Source of the DNA: Arthrinium phaeospermum
Lineage: Eukaryota; Ascomycota; Sordariomycetes; Amphisphaeriales; Apiosporaceae
DNA: 64,000 bases
Assembly (NCBI GenBank): GCA_006503535.1
Contig: QYRS01000004.1
Location: 62,001-126,000, forward strand
Direction of reading: 5' to 3'
Shown piece after piece: positions 44,657 to 56,403 of this stretch; position 1 is the stretch's first letter, and each line of letters begins with the position of its first letter. Both the position numbers and the translations under genes were made by a program. The notes below the pieces were generated by a model. That model was not told the origin of the DNA. It made no database searches and saw only the letters and a list, made by a program, of their open reading frames with translations.

Positions 44657-45084
44657 TAAAATAATTAGCCATGCTACGTAGCCTTGATTTGCATCATGAT
44701 ATACCACCTCTTGCTTTGTCGTCCAAACGATTGCTGCTGCTGCTGTTTGTCGTGTCCGCTCTCCTTTCCTTGTAAACCCGCCAAAGTCCCTGGGGCTGGT
44801 TCGCTAATCCAGTAATAAGTGTAGTAAAAACCGACCCTGTTTGTTGATCTCCAATTGTTCCTTCCCCCCTTTCCCTTCCCTAGTAAGTCCGCCTTGATAA
44901 GTACCCTAGTTATTGACCCTTGACGCCTATCGCATGCAGCATTTCCCTAAACAACGACTTGATCCCCAGTCCGACTTTGACACCAAGCGCTCGCTTCTTC
45001 TGTGCCGCGGCTCGTCTTGATCTTCCCGTTCCTCTTATTCTTCCCCCTGCGTCAGTATCGCCTTGCTGCTAGGTAGCGGTAGCC
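44657..45084. other. Convergent spacer, no gene seen
   Basis: About 430 bp between the ist3 (+) and hsv2 (-) stop codons; presumably 3' UTRs. Confidence 0.5.
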
Positions 45085-46355
45085 CTAGTTCCCGAGATAC
45101 CGCTTCCAGCCTTCGCGGTAGACGACGGTTTTGCCCTCCTCGCCCTCGCCCAGCATGTACTTCTCCCACCGGGCATCGCGGCCGGCCCCGACCACCAGCA
45201 GGCTCTCCTCGTCGATCCACCCAATCACTCCCTTGGGCGGCCTCGTGGTGCCCAGAACCGCCGCCTCCGGGATGCCGCCCGTGGGCTCGTCGCCCGCCTC
45301 GAACCGCGCCGAGGCGAACGAGTAGACATCGGAGAACGGCCCAAACGGAAGGCTGGACAGGATCCCCCATTTGTTCGTCGTGTCTCCTGCGCTACCTGTC
45401 GACCCTATGCTGGGCGAGTGGTGAGGTGATGTCGCACTGCTCGGGCTCGACGGCGCACCTAATCCTCCCTTTCTGCTACTGCTGCCGGGACTGGTGGGCA
45501 CGTCGAAAATGTGTAGACTGCCCTTGGCGCTGGTGCAGGCCAGCATCTTGCCGCTCGGACTGAAGCGCAGGGAGTAGATGGTGGCGAACTCGCTGCCGCG
45601 CCTCCGCTCAGCGATGCGCGCGCAGCTGCTGGTGGCGAAGATGCGGATGATGGTGCCCTTCTCGCTGGCGGTGGCCAGCAGCTCGCCGTCGGCCGAGAGC
45701 TGCAGGGCCTGGAGGCGGCTGGTGTGGGCGGGGATGATGCTCACGTTGTCGGTGGCCAGCTCGACGACCTGGACCTGGCCCGGGGTCTGGCCGGGGAAGA
45801 CGAGCCAGCGGTCGCTGAGGGCGCAGAGCCCCTGCAGGTTGTCGGCCGTCTCGTACTTGGCCAGCGGCTTGGGCTGCTTCTCGAAGGCGTAGACGCGCAC
45901 GCTGTTCTGCAGCACCACGACGACGCGGCTCTTGGAGATCTGCACGCCGCGCACCGCCGTCAGGGTGGTGATCTCGAGCGCCACCTTGCCCTTGCTGTCG
46001 TCCCAGATGATGACCTTGTTCTGCGGGAACTTGGGCAGCCGGCCGCCGCCCACCAGCGCCAGGTAGTTGGCGTTGCCCATCATCTGGACCAGGCCCAGGC
46101 CGGCGCTGAAGTCCCGCGTCGTCATGAGCTGGCAGGTGTTGGAGTTGAAGACTGGGGGTAGCGCATGTTAGTGTCCTGTCTGTTTCTCGAGGCGATGACC
46201 TGTCTGTCTCTACAGACGATGACGTCAACGCGGCGACGGGACCTACCACAGAAGCCCGAGTTCAGGCCGACGCTGAAGCGGGAGGCATCGTTGTTGAAGG
46301 AGACGGACAGGACCGACGGCTCCTGCGTCGCCTCTATCGGTGGACGCGTATTCAT
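45085..46355 (-). CDS. hsv2: PROPPIN beta-propeller protein, Hsv2-like (WIPI3/4 type)
   Basis: PROPPINs bind PI3P and PI(3,5)P2 on endosomal and autophagic membranes. Two exons: 46355-46247 (MNTRPPIEATQEPSVLSVSF, FSVGLNSGFC) and 46151-45085, separated by a 95-bp intron with a clean GFC-VFNSNTCQL join. Blades include LALVGGGRLPKFPQNKVIIW, VRVYAFEKQPKPLAKYET and LQLSADGELLATASEKGTII. The lipid-binding site appears as AERRRGSEFATIYSLRFSPS: the two consecutive arginines and Gly of the FRRG motif are present, but the aromatic is replaced by Arg. This, plus the short loops, favours the Hsv2/WIPI3-4 branch over Atg18. A Ser/Pro-rich insert follows IFDVPTSPGSSS. Confidence 0.88.
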
Positions 46356-48958
46356 GGTGCGGGTATGTGAGGTTGAGGGTGCCTGGATGGTGGCGTGGCG
46401 CAGTCCAAGTTTGGGCTTGGAGACGGTATTAGGTATGTACCTAGGGAATGACGGGATGAGTGTAAGTCTGGTCAACAATAGACGAAATGCGGTTTCCGAT
46501 CTTTATCAAAACAGCATATCGATGTCATGGAACCCAGGTGTTCTGCACGTATAGTTGGTGTTGAGTGGCCCCGTCGTCCGTCTCTGTAAGCGAGGGACCT
46601 GGACCTGACAGCAGCAGCGGCGAGGGACAGATTGACTGAGGCCTGGGGAAGATGTCGGCCTCACAATCGCATTCACTTGATGCCCGCATAAGCGACGGTT
46701 TCTTTAGGCAAATGAGAGGGAAATCAATATATAATACACAATCATCTGTTTGTACCAAGATAGGAAGAGTCAGGCCCAGTCTCGTCTCCGGTCCCTTGGG
46801 GGTGGTCATGGGGTTACAAGATTCAAAGGTGAGTGAGAGAGCCAGTGATGCTGTCTACCTGGCACATGGTAACCTGCTCTGCAACAATAGAGCTGTCCTG
46901 CCTGCCTGGCCTGGCCCCAGCTGGAGCTTTCTTTCTGGAGCTAAAGTGCTAAGGGCGACTTGGAGTGTGGCTCATGCTATGCTTGCCTGCCTTTGGGAGT
47001 GGTGCTGCATGAACCCCCGGGCCCCGGAATCCTGAAGCGGCGATTCAATTAATGATCAGCAGTGGATTGGGATTGGGGGGGAATCTCGCCAGCTGCCAGA
47101 CAATCATGCTCACGAGAAGAATTGAGCCAGAGAGAGCGCTACCCCCCCGGTACGTACCGAGCTCTTATTATTAAGCTCGCGGGCACCCCTGCAGGATATC
47201 CATTCGAATATTAAGCACATGCCATCAACAGTCAACTTTACATTAACGATACCCACCGCCGTGTTCCTCTCTCTCCCTCTCTCTCTCCAGCATTGACGAT
47301 TACGGACTGTTAGTACTACCTACAGTAGGTACCTGGCGGGAACGTAACGTTCTGGAAGACTCGTCGTGTCGTTTGATTGTCCCAAACAGGCTCGTGTCGT
47401 TCTTGGTCCATTCTATCTGTCAAAAACCAGACGAGAGACTGGCTATTAATATGGTCAATCCATGTCTCGACAATCTCCCTCTTCGTTTATGCGTGTCTGA
47501 GTGTCTCGTGTGGTGTTTTTCTCATATTTGGAGGGGGAACAGTCAAAGATCAATTGACAAGGAGAGGAGCGAACGAACGGGAAATAGCAACGACCAGGGA
47601 TATGCCCGTTTCGTTTCTAGCGTTCCGTCCTGCCCCTGAATTCATCGAAGTTGTTTGTGGAGAACCTTCTCAAATCGCCATTTCCCATATGCAACCATTT
47701 GAACATTTGAGATGATTGGGACTGCTCAAGCAAGTACGTGGTGACTTTGGCATTTCCCATCATCGATATGCAGCTGTGACTGTAAGCTTCGGCGGAGAAG
47801 TAGCTTTTAGGTGCTGACTCTTGTTTTCGTTCAATTCAATGCAGTCACAGTTTAATCATTCCAAAACCAATAATTGTAATCAATCGTATGTAGCAGAAAG
47901 GAGCGGTAGGTTGCACATCTCATTTGGTTGTACTGGTATTATGAGTCCAGCGCTGGAGTGCAGGAGATCCAAATTGGATTGGAGGCACGCAACTGCCTAG
48001 CGGGCGGGCAGTTCTAGCGCCCTCCACCAATGGCATCCCCCAACTCGGTCTGCTGCTACAGAAGGTACCTGCTGTACTCTTCACTGTTGCACCCAGCGCG
48101 CACAGGTGCCCGCCCGCCCGCCATCCCATCCCACTTTTCCAGCACCCAGGCCAATCGTCCAGTCCCAACCCAGTCCAATCAATTTCCTTCCCTGTCTGGC
48201 CTGGCCCGTTCGCTCGTCCCTTCAACAACCACCCGCCCAGAAAAAGTCCCCTTTTTCGAGATACCCCCTTCGCGCCGGCCAAAAGTTACGTGCGTGCGTG
48301 CAAGTTGTTGTTGTGCTGTCAATTGCAGACAGTCTACCACACTCTCTCCAACCGCAGACCATCGCCAATTTTTGGTTCGTCTCCAGTTGTCGTCTACCAA
48401 ACCCATCCACACCTTCACCAACCGCGCGACCGACCGTTCTTGCATTCAACCACCATACTTTTCCACCTGCCCTTCGTTTTTGACGGTATTTCGGGGTCTC
48501 TGTTTTGATACCCGTCGCTCTCCTTCTCGGGCTACCTACGGTCCTCCTTCGAACCCATCCACACCACGCCAGCACACAGTCCGCTCGCTGCCCGATCCGC
48601 GAAGCTCTGATCGACCCAGGAACAGAATAGTCCAATATGTCGTCCCCAGCCGTACGTATCTCTCGAGACCCTCTCTGCTCTATCCCCTTTCACGCAGCAA
48701 TCACCCGTCACTGCAGTTTGCCTGGGACAGCAACACGATAGCTCAGGAGCCTGTAGCCCAATTTTCGAACTCCTTTGCCCGAGACGTCGCATGCACACTT
48801 CTTTCCCAATCCTTTGCTCGCTGTCATTCTCACCGCCGACTTGAAACTACAAGCCGGATCCCCCTTCACCTTTTGACAATTGACCCTCGCCTGCCCCCCA
48901 AACCATCGTGTCGCTTGTTGATTCTACCTACGTTGGTCGCCGTCGCTAACTCGCAACC
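46356..48958. promoter_or_regulatory. Long divergent region between hsv2 and the septin gene
   Basis: 2.6 kb between opposite start codons. The right-hand 900 bp is C/T-rich, like long fungal 5' leaders. No gene recognised, apart from a possible alternative first exon of the septin gene at 48637-48651. Confidence 0.5.
48637..48651 (+). other. Possible alternative first coding exon of the septin gene
   Basis: ATG TCG TCC CCA GCC (MSSPA) is followed at once by a strong donor, GTACGTATC. It would join in phase to the CAG acceptor at 48971-48973, giving MSSPA-KMIRRKKN instead of MAPSQ-KMIRRKKN. Confidence 0.35.
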
Positions 48959-50523
48959 ATGGCTCCCTCTCAGAAGATGATCCGCCGCAAGAAGAATGTG
49001 AAGAAGGGAATTCAGTTCTGTCTGATGGTCTGCGGTGCCTCAGGAACAGGTACTTGCCCCTCCCACCCTCTCGCCTCACGGCGCGCCGACCGCCTCTCGT
49101 GCCCCCGATTTCGTCGACACACGAAGCGCCGCGCCCACGGCAACTTTTGGCAAGAAATAACACGGCACTGACAAATCGCTCCTGAATAGGTCGTACCACC
49201 TTCGTCAACACCCTCTGCGGCAAGAGCGTTCTCGACCACAAGGACTCGGACGATGCTAGCGCGGCCCACGTCGAGGAGGGCGTCAAGATCAAGCCCATCA
49301 CAGTTGGTATGTCGAATCACCCACCACCAGCATATACAGCGAAGAGAACGGACTGCTAATACGTTGGATGATGCAGAGCTTGAGCTGGACGAGGAGGGCA
49401 CACGCATCTCCTTGACCATCGTCGACACCCCCGGTTTCGGCGACCAGATCGACAATGAAGCAAGGTATGATACAGGAATCAGCCCCTCCGCGTGTCTGGT
49501 GGCACATCACTAACGCAACGGGCCATATTTAGCTTCTCGGAGATTGTTGGCTATCTCGAGAGACAATACGATGATATTCTGGCCGAGGAGTCGCGTATCA
49601 AGCGTAACCCCAGATTCAGGGACAACCGTGTCCACGCTATGCTTTACTTCATCACACCGACTGGTCATGGGTATGCTTCCCCCCCGGCGCTGGTCGCTTT
49701 CTCTCCTATGATCCACGCAGCCAGAACTGACAGACGCACAGCCTCCGTGAGCTCGACATTGAGCTGATGAAGCGCCTCGCCCCCCGCGCGAACGTCATCC
49801 CCGTTATCGGCAGGGCCGACTCGCTCACCCCCGCCGAGCTGGCCGAGTCCAAGAAGCTGGTGATGGAGGACATCGAGCACTACCGCATCCCCGTGTACAA
49901 CTTCCCCTACGACATCGAGGAGGATGACGAGGACACCGTCGAGGAGAACGCCGAGCTCCGTGGCCTGATGCCCTTCGCCATTGTTGGCTCCGAGGACATT
50001 GTCGAGATCGGAGGCCGCAAGGTGCGCGCCCGCCAATACCCTTGGGGTGTCGTCGAGGTCGACAACCCTCGCCACTCGGACTTCCTCGCCATCCGATCCG
50101 CCCTGTTGCACAGCCATTTGGCCGACCTGAAGGAGATCACCCACGACTTCCTGTACGAGAACTACCGTACCGAGAAGCTGTCCAAGAGCGTGGATGGTGG
50201 TGCTGGAGTGTATGTTTCTTGCGTCCCCAACTCAGCTTGTGTGATAGCAGTCTTGCTAACGGTTTTGCAGCGATTCTTCGATGAACCCCGAGGATCTGGC
50301 CTCGCAGTCTGTCCGCCTCAAGGAGGAGCAGCTCCGCCGCGAGGAGGAGAAGCTGCGCGAGATCGAGGTCAAGGTGCAGCGCGAGATCAACGAGAAGCGC
50401 CAGGAGCTTCTGGCCCGCGAGTCCCAACTGCGCGAGATCGAGGCGCGCATGCAGCGCGAGCAGGCTGCCTCGCAAGCCCAGGGCTCGCCCGTGCCCGAGG
50501 CGAACGGCGAGCACGAGGCTTAA
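48959..50523 (+). CDS. cdc11: Septin, Cdc11/AspA type
   Basis: Septins form filaments at septa and hyphal branch sites. Six exons: 48959-49049, 49190-49306, 49377-49464, 49533-49670, 49742-50209, 50271-50523. The protein is about 380 residues. Polybasic IRRKKNVKKGIQF (lipid contact) precedes the G1 loop GASGTGRTTFVNTLCGKSVL, then G3 DTPGFGDQIDNEASFSEIVG, G4 NVIPVIGRADSLTPAELAES and the septin unique element IVEIGGRKVRARQYPWGVVE. It ends with a short coiled coil (LREIEVKVQREINEKRQELL; LREIEARMQREQAAS). The P-loop Lys is Arg (GTGRT) and the G4 Lys is also Arg (GRAD), as expected for the weakly nucleotide-hydrolysing Cdc11 group. All splice joins keep phase. Confidence 0.92.
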
Positions 50524-52033
50524 GCCCACACCTGCGCTACGTCTTGTTTTCTTTACTACTAATGCTGGTTCAATGGAGGCCAGGCGAAACAAAAGAAGCG
50601 AACGAACCGCGGGCGTTGGACGTTGTGATATCCCCACTTCTCTCACGTTTTTTGTTGTTGAAGACGGGCGGCCTACGCCGGGCAGATACGAAATGAGAAG
50701 ATTCTACCACGAACGAGGCTCGGCAGTCAGGCTCGCGCACGATGAGCAGAGTAGACGTGATGTCTCGGCCTTGGCGCTGCTGCCACTTACGGCGGCAGAC
50801 AAGCTTGGGACATGATGATAGCCTATACGAAGTTTGTTTTGCGCAGCAACGTTTTTGGAAGCTGGTTCTCGTGAGGGACTGACGTTATGAGGATGTTGTG
50901 GCCGAGGTTTTGCTCTCTCTCTGTCTCGACGTCTGAGCAAGCAAGCAAAGTCGCCGGCTTCGGTCTGTGTGTATCGAGAGGGTCACCAAGGCGGAAAGGA
51001 ATGTCCCCTCCAATTATTTAATGTAGCCTTTGCGCACAAATGTTGACCTTGTTCTCGTTTTACTACCCCTTTTTTCTCACTCAAGATCCCGCCTTGAACT
51101 TTCCTAGTACTAGTGGCCTTCTAATGCAAATATTCAAATATTCTCAAAATCACAACTTGATGAGGCGATGCCGTATGTTGCGTTCGTTGGTTGCGTTGAG
51201 AATGGCGATGATTTCTTCTTGGGGGTGCGTTGAGTGAACAGGGGACAGCTCACTCAGAAACATGCTGTCATCAGCAGTTCCGCAAAATGGGGAGCACTGA
51301 TTTGATCCGATCCCAGAAATAGAGGTCATCATGTTGGGATCTATGACTCTTTCTCAAGATCAGCCAAACAGCCGAGGGTCAAGATGCATTTGATGTGACT
51401 GTGGTTTGAGGCCAACGATATAGCTAAGGCAAGTGGTTGAGCATGTCCTCCAAAGTAAAGTACAAAGGCGCACCAATGAGATTGCACGTGGACATGTCTA
51501 CATAGGTAGGCACCAGGCGCCTTTACGCCACAGGGTCGATTCCAGAAAGCGCCAGGGCCCCCTTGGCCACCCTTGGCCACTGGACCAGGCCGGATTGAGG
51601 TAGATTATTGGCGTCCCCATCCAGAAGTACTGGCCCCCAGGTTGCTATGTATGACGGCGCATGACACAGCCTCACCCAATCCTCGGCGCTTTACCTTCAA
51701 TCGATGCTTCTTCCTCCCCGCGATTAATAAACCTACCTACGATTTCACCTTTTGTACACTACACCTCCATCCATCAAATCGAGGCTGTCTCTTGTCGTCG
51801 TCAGCATCCTCATCCATCACGGTTTTGTCATTTTGCATCGATTGCACCTTTGATTTTTGTTCGACGACCGGGAGTATCCATTTCCAGACCAGACCATCAA
51901 TCAATCAGACCTGTCGTCAATCAAGTAATCCACTCTTTGACACTTCTGATAACGTAACGACTTTCAACTCTTCGACTTCGCGAAAACCAACCTACCGCTC
52001 GACAAGCAGCAGCAGCAAGGAAAGGAAAAGAAG
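50524..52033. other. Intergenic, no gene seen
   Basis: 3' UTR of the septin gene and promoter/5' leader of the next gene. C/T-rich leader-like sequence from about 51660 to 52030. Confidence 0.5.
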
Positions 52034-52959
52034 ATGGCCGCCAACGCCAAATACCAAGCCGCCCCGACGCAGGACCCCGACGAGGGCACCTGGTCGCAGG
52101 CGCCTCCCTCGTACCAGGCCGCCGACTCGGCCCGCGACGATGCCGCCCTCTTCGGCGGCGGCGCGCCCCGCGGGGGGACGGGCCTGGAGGACGACGACAT
52201 CCCCGACGACTTCAAGTTTGGCGGCTCCGTCGCCGAGGCCACGGTCGACATCCGCAACCAGTTCATCCGCAAGGTCTACACCATCCTGACGGCGCAGCTC
52301 GTCGTCACGGCCATTGTCAGCTCGCTGAGCTTCTTCAGCGCCGGCTACAAGGCTTGGATCCAGAGCCACCCGGCGCTGGTCTTTGTGTCTGTAAGTTCCT
52401 CTATTCGCTGTCGCATGATACCCTTGAGTCAAGTAACGATCTATTGCTAACCTGTTACCTTCTCCAGCTGTTCGGCGCCATCGGTTTCATGTTCCTCACC
52501 TACTGGAAGCGCAAGTCGTACCCCACGAACCTGCTGTTCCTGTCGGGCTTCACGGTGCTCGAGGCCTACTCCATCAGCGTCATCGTCTCCTTCTACAAGA
52601 CGCAGATTGTGCTCAACGCCGTGGTGCTGACGGGCGGCATCTTCGTGTTCCTGACGCTGTTTGCGTGCCAGACCAAGTACGACTTCACCTCGTGGATGCC
52701 GTACTTGTTCGGCGGGCTCTGGGGGCTCATCCTCTTCGGCTTCATGGCCGCCTTCTTCCCCTACAGCAGCACCGGCGAGCTCATCTACGGCGGGCTCGCG
52801 GCCCTCATCTTCTCGGGCTACATCCTGGTCGACACGCAGCTCGTGCTCCGCCACCACCACGTCGAGGAGGAGATTGCGGCGGCCATCAGCCTGTACCTGG
52901 ACATTATCAACCTATTCCTCGCCATCCTGCGCATTCTGAACAGCCAGCAGAATAACTAG
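52034..52959 (+). CDS. bxi1: Bax inhibitor-1 family membrane protein (Bxi1/TMBIM)
   Basis: A TMBIM-type protein of vacuole or ER membranes, linked to calcium leak and stress survival. Two exons: 52034-52390 and 52468-52959 (77-bp intron, GTAAGT to CCAG). The N-terminal 60 residues are polar (APPSYQAADSARDD; DDIPDDFKFGGSVAEATVDI). RNQFIRKVYTILTAQLVVTA opens the membrane domain. Seven hydrophobic segments can be counted, for example LFGAIGFMFLTYW, NLLFLSGFTVLEAYSISVIV, VVLTGGIFVFLTLFACQTKY, LFGGLWGLILFGFMAAFFP and LIYGGLAALIFSGYILVDTQ. The end, HHHVEEEIAAAISLYLDIIN LFLAILRIL, carries the conserved final helix with its acidic residue. About 280 residues; intact. Confidence 0.93.
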
Positions 52960-53748
52960 GGTGGGTTGGATGATTGGTAAGGGATGCGGAGGAGACAGAG
53001 AGACATACAGAAGCAAAGAAGACGGAAAGAAAACATTGCGTACAGCCAGGCTATTATGGTACCTTACGATACAAGATTGGGAATCTGAGGGTTCAGAGTG
53101 AGGAGGGGGAGGCGGCGTCGTCGCTTGTGTTTCCCTTGTTGGTGAGGATCGTTTAGTTTCTTATTACCTGCCCGACAGTTGGGACTGGCCCGGGCTTTGC
53201 TGCTTGCGTTTGGTACACAGATACATACATTACTTTCTTCCAAAGAATGAAGAGTTCTCCTCTCTGGTGCCCATGATTGTCAATACTTGATGAGGTCTGC
53301 TGATTTCACTGATGTATATATCCTCTAGACTGGTCTTCTCGTCTCAACTCTGATCGAGGTTGCACTTATTGACCCGTGCCTGGCTGGATCTCGTCGTAAT
53401 ACTATTGAAGCTTGCTGTGTTCGGTCTCAGCGGTCTCTCAACGGCACTGGGGGCTGACTGTATCACATGGACTGGCTATTGGCTACCTAAAACACACTGT
53501 ATCAGTGCCGTGTCCCTGTGTAACGCATTTCACAGTCCGCCTGCTAAGGCGTACTTGCCTTTGCATTGGAAGCCTTACCATGCAGCATTCAATCCATGCA
53601 GTTGTTGCAGTACCACAGCTTATCCGCTCACTTTGCCCTGTGCCCGAGTTCTTTCTTAAATATCTACAACTTTGGCTTGCAATGTTTTTCATGTTACGAC
53701 TTCAGAGGCTCGAATCGCTCCATTCCACCAAGATAAACTTGCATTCGG
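52960..53748. other. Intergenic, no gene seen
   Basis: 3' UTR of bxi1 and upstream region of the interrupted gene; nothing recognised. Confidence 0.45.
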
Positions 53749-55720
53749 ATGGTGGAGCTCAGCACTACGGTAAGGCACATAGGATTGGACAACCCGTTAG
53801 ACTCATCACAGAGTACCAAGCCTCTGGCGGTTGTCTCAACGTCCGATCCGACGCAGTCGTTCCTGGCCAAACTGGGCATCTGGCCTTCTAGGTGAGCACA
53901 AATTCAATGGCAACAATGAAGCCCTTACCCCCCCTTTCCCGAGAGGGCCCAAATTAAACGGATTTGACAGGGAGTTCGAAAGATGTTGGCCCGATAGAAT
54001 CCTGACTGGCGGGACCGGAATGATCGGGTCTTGCAGTGGATGGACAGCACGATATCAGCTGTGGGAGACCTCGTCCGACTTGCCGCAGCTTTTGCAGGAG
54101 TATAGTGTTTGCCTGGATTACCGGGAAGTCCGGATGCAGGTGATACACTTCCTGCGAAAATGGCCCCAGTCCACGTCCAGTGCAGGGCGCTACCAGGGAG
54201 AACAGGGAACCTCCTACAAGGAATTGCAGCTGGGATTCCCCATACTAATTTCGCGTCACGATCTGGACACCTTTGTGATCCTGCGGACGCTGTACAAACT
54301 GGTTCGGGTACCTAGCGAGTCCACGCCGGGCAGTGTCCGTATCGATTCATTCGTCATCCCGTTAAATTTCCATCCTAAGCTGGCGTCGATGTGGGCACAG
54401 GACCGGACCACGCCCCACGACCACTGGAACCGCAATTCCTCCGAGATAATCTACGACTACGGGTTCGAGTTTGGCTGGCAGGGCCGCTATCTTCTCTACC
54501 GAGACACTACGGCCCTGGACGACCTGCCGAAGCGCGGGGAGACCTTTGCCTCCACGCTCGCGATCTTTGAGCTGCCGTCGTTACTGCCGACGGGCGCAGA
54601 TAGGGCGCCTATCCGCTTCCTGAACAGTCTGACACGGGAGCCGGGCTGCGTGCCGTTCACGCACTGGGCGTTCCATCCTACGCTGCCTATACTGGCGGTG
54701 CATCTGGCCGGCAGCTGCGCGGCATCCTTGTGGGGGTTTACTTAAGGTAATATTAATGCCCCCGTTTTATTTTTTTTTTTTCTTATAAATAATATACTTA
54801 TTAAAGAATTAAAAATTTATTTTAAAAATTTATTATTATTTTTATAAAAAAAAGAAGAAGATAGAAAATTCTTATTAACTTTATTCTTTACGTTAATTTT
54901 TAGTTATTAAGTTAATAGATAGTAGGCGTATCCTATAAACTTCCCAAAGTCCCCGGTCGAAGAAACCTCCGGAGCTTGAGTTTCTCGCGCTATGGGACAA
55001 ACCTCATCATAGACGGCACGATGGACGAGTATCCATCCATTCAGTCGATCACCGATATGCCTATATACAAGCAGCTCAACACACTCGACGACGGAAAGGC
55101 CCAAACCCAGGCCCAAGATACGCAAAACTCAACCGAAGTGGCGCTGAGACAAGACTTCTTACCGGGCGCATTGACCTACTCGGGTTCAAGCGGCGGCATG
55201 CTGCAGTCGCGACAGACGCAGCAGTGGACCGGCCAGGACGGGCAGACGGTCTTCCAGAGTCTCCGGGTCACCACCAGCAGCGCCGTCAACGTCCTGGAGG
55301 CCACGCAACGGCGCCAGGGCGAGTCAAGCACGCAGACCTTCCTGTCCCTGCCGGGGGTCTCCAGCGCAGACTACCTCGACGCCAGCGTCCGGGTCCCCGT
55401 GACGGGGACGGAGTGCCTGCGCGTGGTGCTGAACAAGAACCCGTAGCCCCAGTACAGCATGGCGGACCGGCCGGACCGGAACTTCCCGGCGCTGGTGATC
55501 AAGGACCAGAGGGCTGTCCCCAAGGCGAGGAAGCGGCAGATCGAGGGGAGGGACGGCCGGGTTGAGGGGACCGGGGTGGTCAAGTATCGGAGGGTTGATG
55601 AGGCGCGGTGACGAGCGGGCGAGTATTGAGATGTCCAACGGTTACCAGCTCAACAAGAACAGAATGGCCACGCTTAGCATTCGGAACCAGCCCCTCGAGC
55701 CCTGGAGAGGCAGGAGGCCA
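53749..55720 (+). pseudogene. Gene interrupted by an AT-rich insertion, repeat-protein-like C-terminus
   Basis: Exon 1 (53749-53891) reads MVELSTTVRHIGLDNPLDSS and on to FLAKLGIWPSR, with a GTGAGC donor. Intron 53892-53970 ends TTGACAG and joins in phase to REFERCWPDRILTGGTG. The exon continues to AFHPTLPILAVHLAGSCAA, SLWGFT, then TAA at 54743-54745. An AT-rich island follows. From about 54960 coding-like sequence resumes: NLRSLSFSRYGTNLIIDGTM, DEYPSIQSITDMPIYKQLNT, SSAVNVLEATQRRQGESS, then a TAG within NKNP-PQYSMADRPDRN (CAG to TAG would be C-to-T) and further open frame to about 55614. 'FHPTLPILAVHLAGS' followed by 'SLSFSRYGT' resembles the tail of large fungal WD/repeat proteins; that is a weak inference. 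Probably one decayed gene. Confidence 0.5.
54762..54920. repeat. AT-rich island splitting the preceding gene
   Basis: About 160 bp of nearly pure A/T, including T12 and several TTATTAA/TTTAAA words. Coding-like sequence in a compatible order lies on both sides. Similar in size and word content to 33086-33252. Confidence 0.7.
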
Positions 55721-56403
55721 GCGTGGCCGAGTGGCTTGTGACATCATCCCGATATCGCGACGGTGTTCGGTGGAAGCGGGAGTGGTAAACGACTTTCAGT
55801 GTTTATTCCCTGCTGTTCTAGTGTTTATTCCACGTTATCCCAGTATCTCACGAAGGATGGAGTAACCGCTTGTTCGAGAAACTTCCATTATTCCCTGTCG
55901 GGACGTCCTGTCCACCCCAAGAAGAGCCAATGCTGACACCGAGAGTCGATAGGGAAGCGGGAGTGATGTTCGATTTGAGGCGGCGCAGAAGGGATTCGGC
56001 TAGCATGCTAGTAAGAATAAACTCCAACCCAAGATCCCAAGTCCCTTCGAGTACCTGATCTGACCAACACCGAATCTTCCACCTATGCCGTGAAAGATGT
56101 TATCACATACGGAGATTTGTGAACTGTGATAAAGAACCGCCGTTCCGGCCACAGCGGAGTACTGGGTCTAATGGACGTAACTTGAGTGGCATAACGGCCC
56201 CACAACTAACACTGAATTCAAACTAAGATGAGATTTAACTGGAATTATAACCGAGGGGAATTATATTCCGAGAGTTGAGATCTATTGTTCTTTACACCCT
56301 TCAGTGGCGTCGGGACCGTGTCTTCTGATAACTACTTTTCACTATATTATACCCCCTCTCTCGCAACACCCTCTATCATATAATTATATAGCAGCCGCCG
56401 ACC
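55721..56403. other. Intergenic, no gene supported
   Basis: Near 55733-55748 GTGGCCGAGTGGCT resembles a tRNA-Ser/Leu D arm, but no matching acceptor or T arm was found. Confidence 0.4.

Noticed and set aside
48030..48980. 316-codon plus frame upstream of the septin gene
   Set aside because: C/T-rich leader sequence; Ser/Pro/Arg-rich text without structure. The short MSSPA exon and septin exon 1 explain the region better.
54960..55615. Separate gene downstream of the AT-rich island
   Set aside because: No start codon or first exon at the left edge; the sequence reads better as the continuation of the gene at 53749.
55733..55760. tRNA-like GTGGCCGAGTGGCT element
   Set aside because: Only a D-arm resemblance; no acceptor, anticodon or T arm could be paired nearby.
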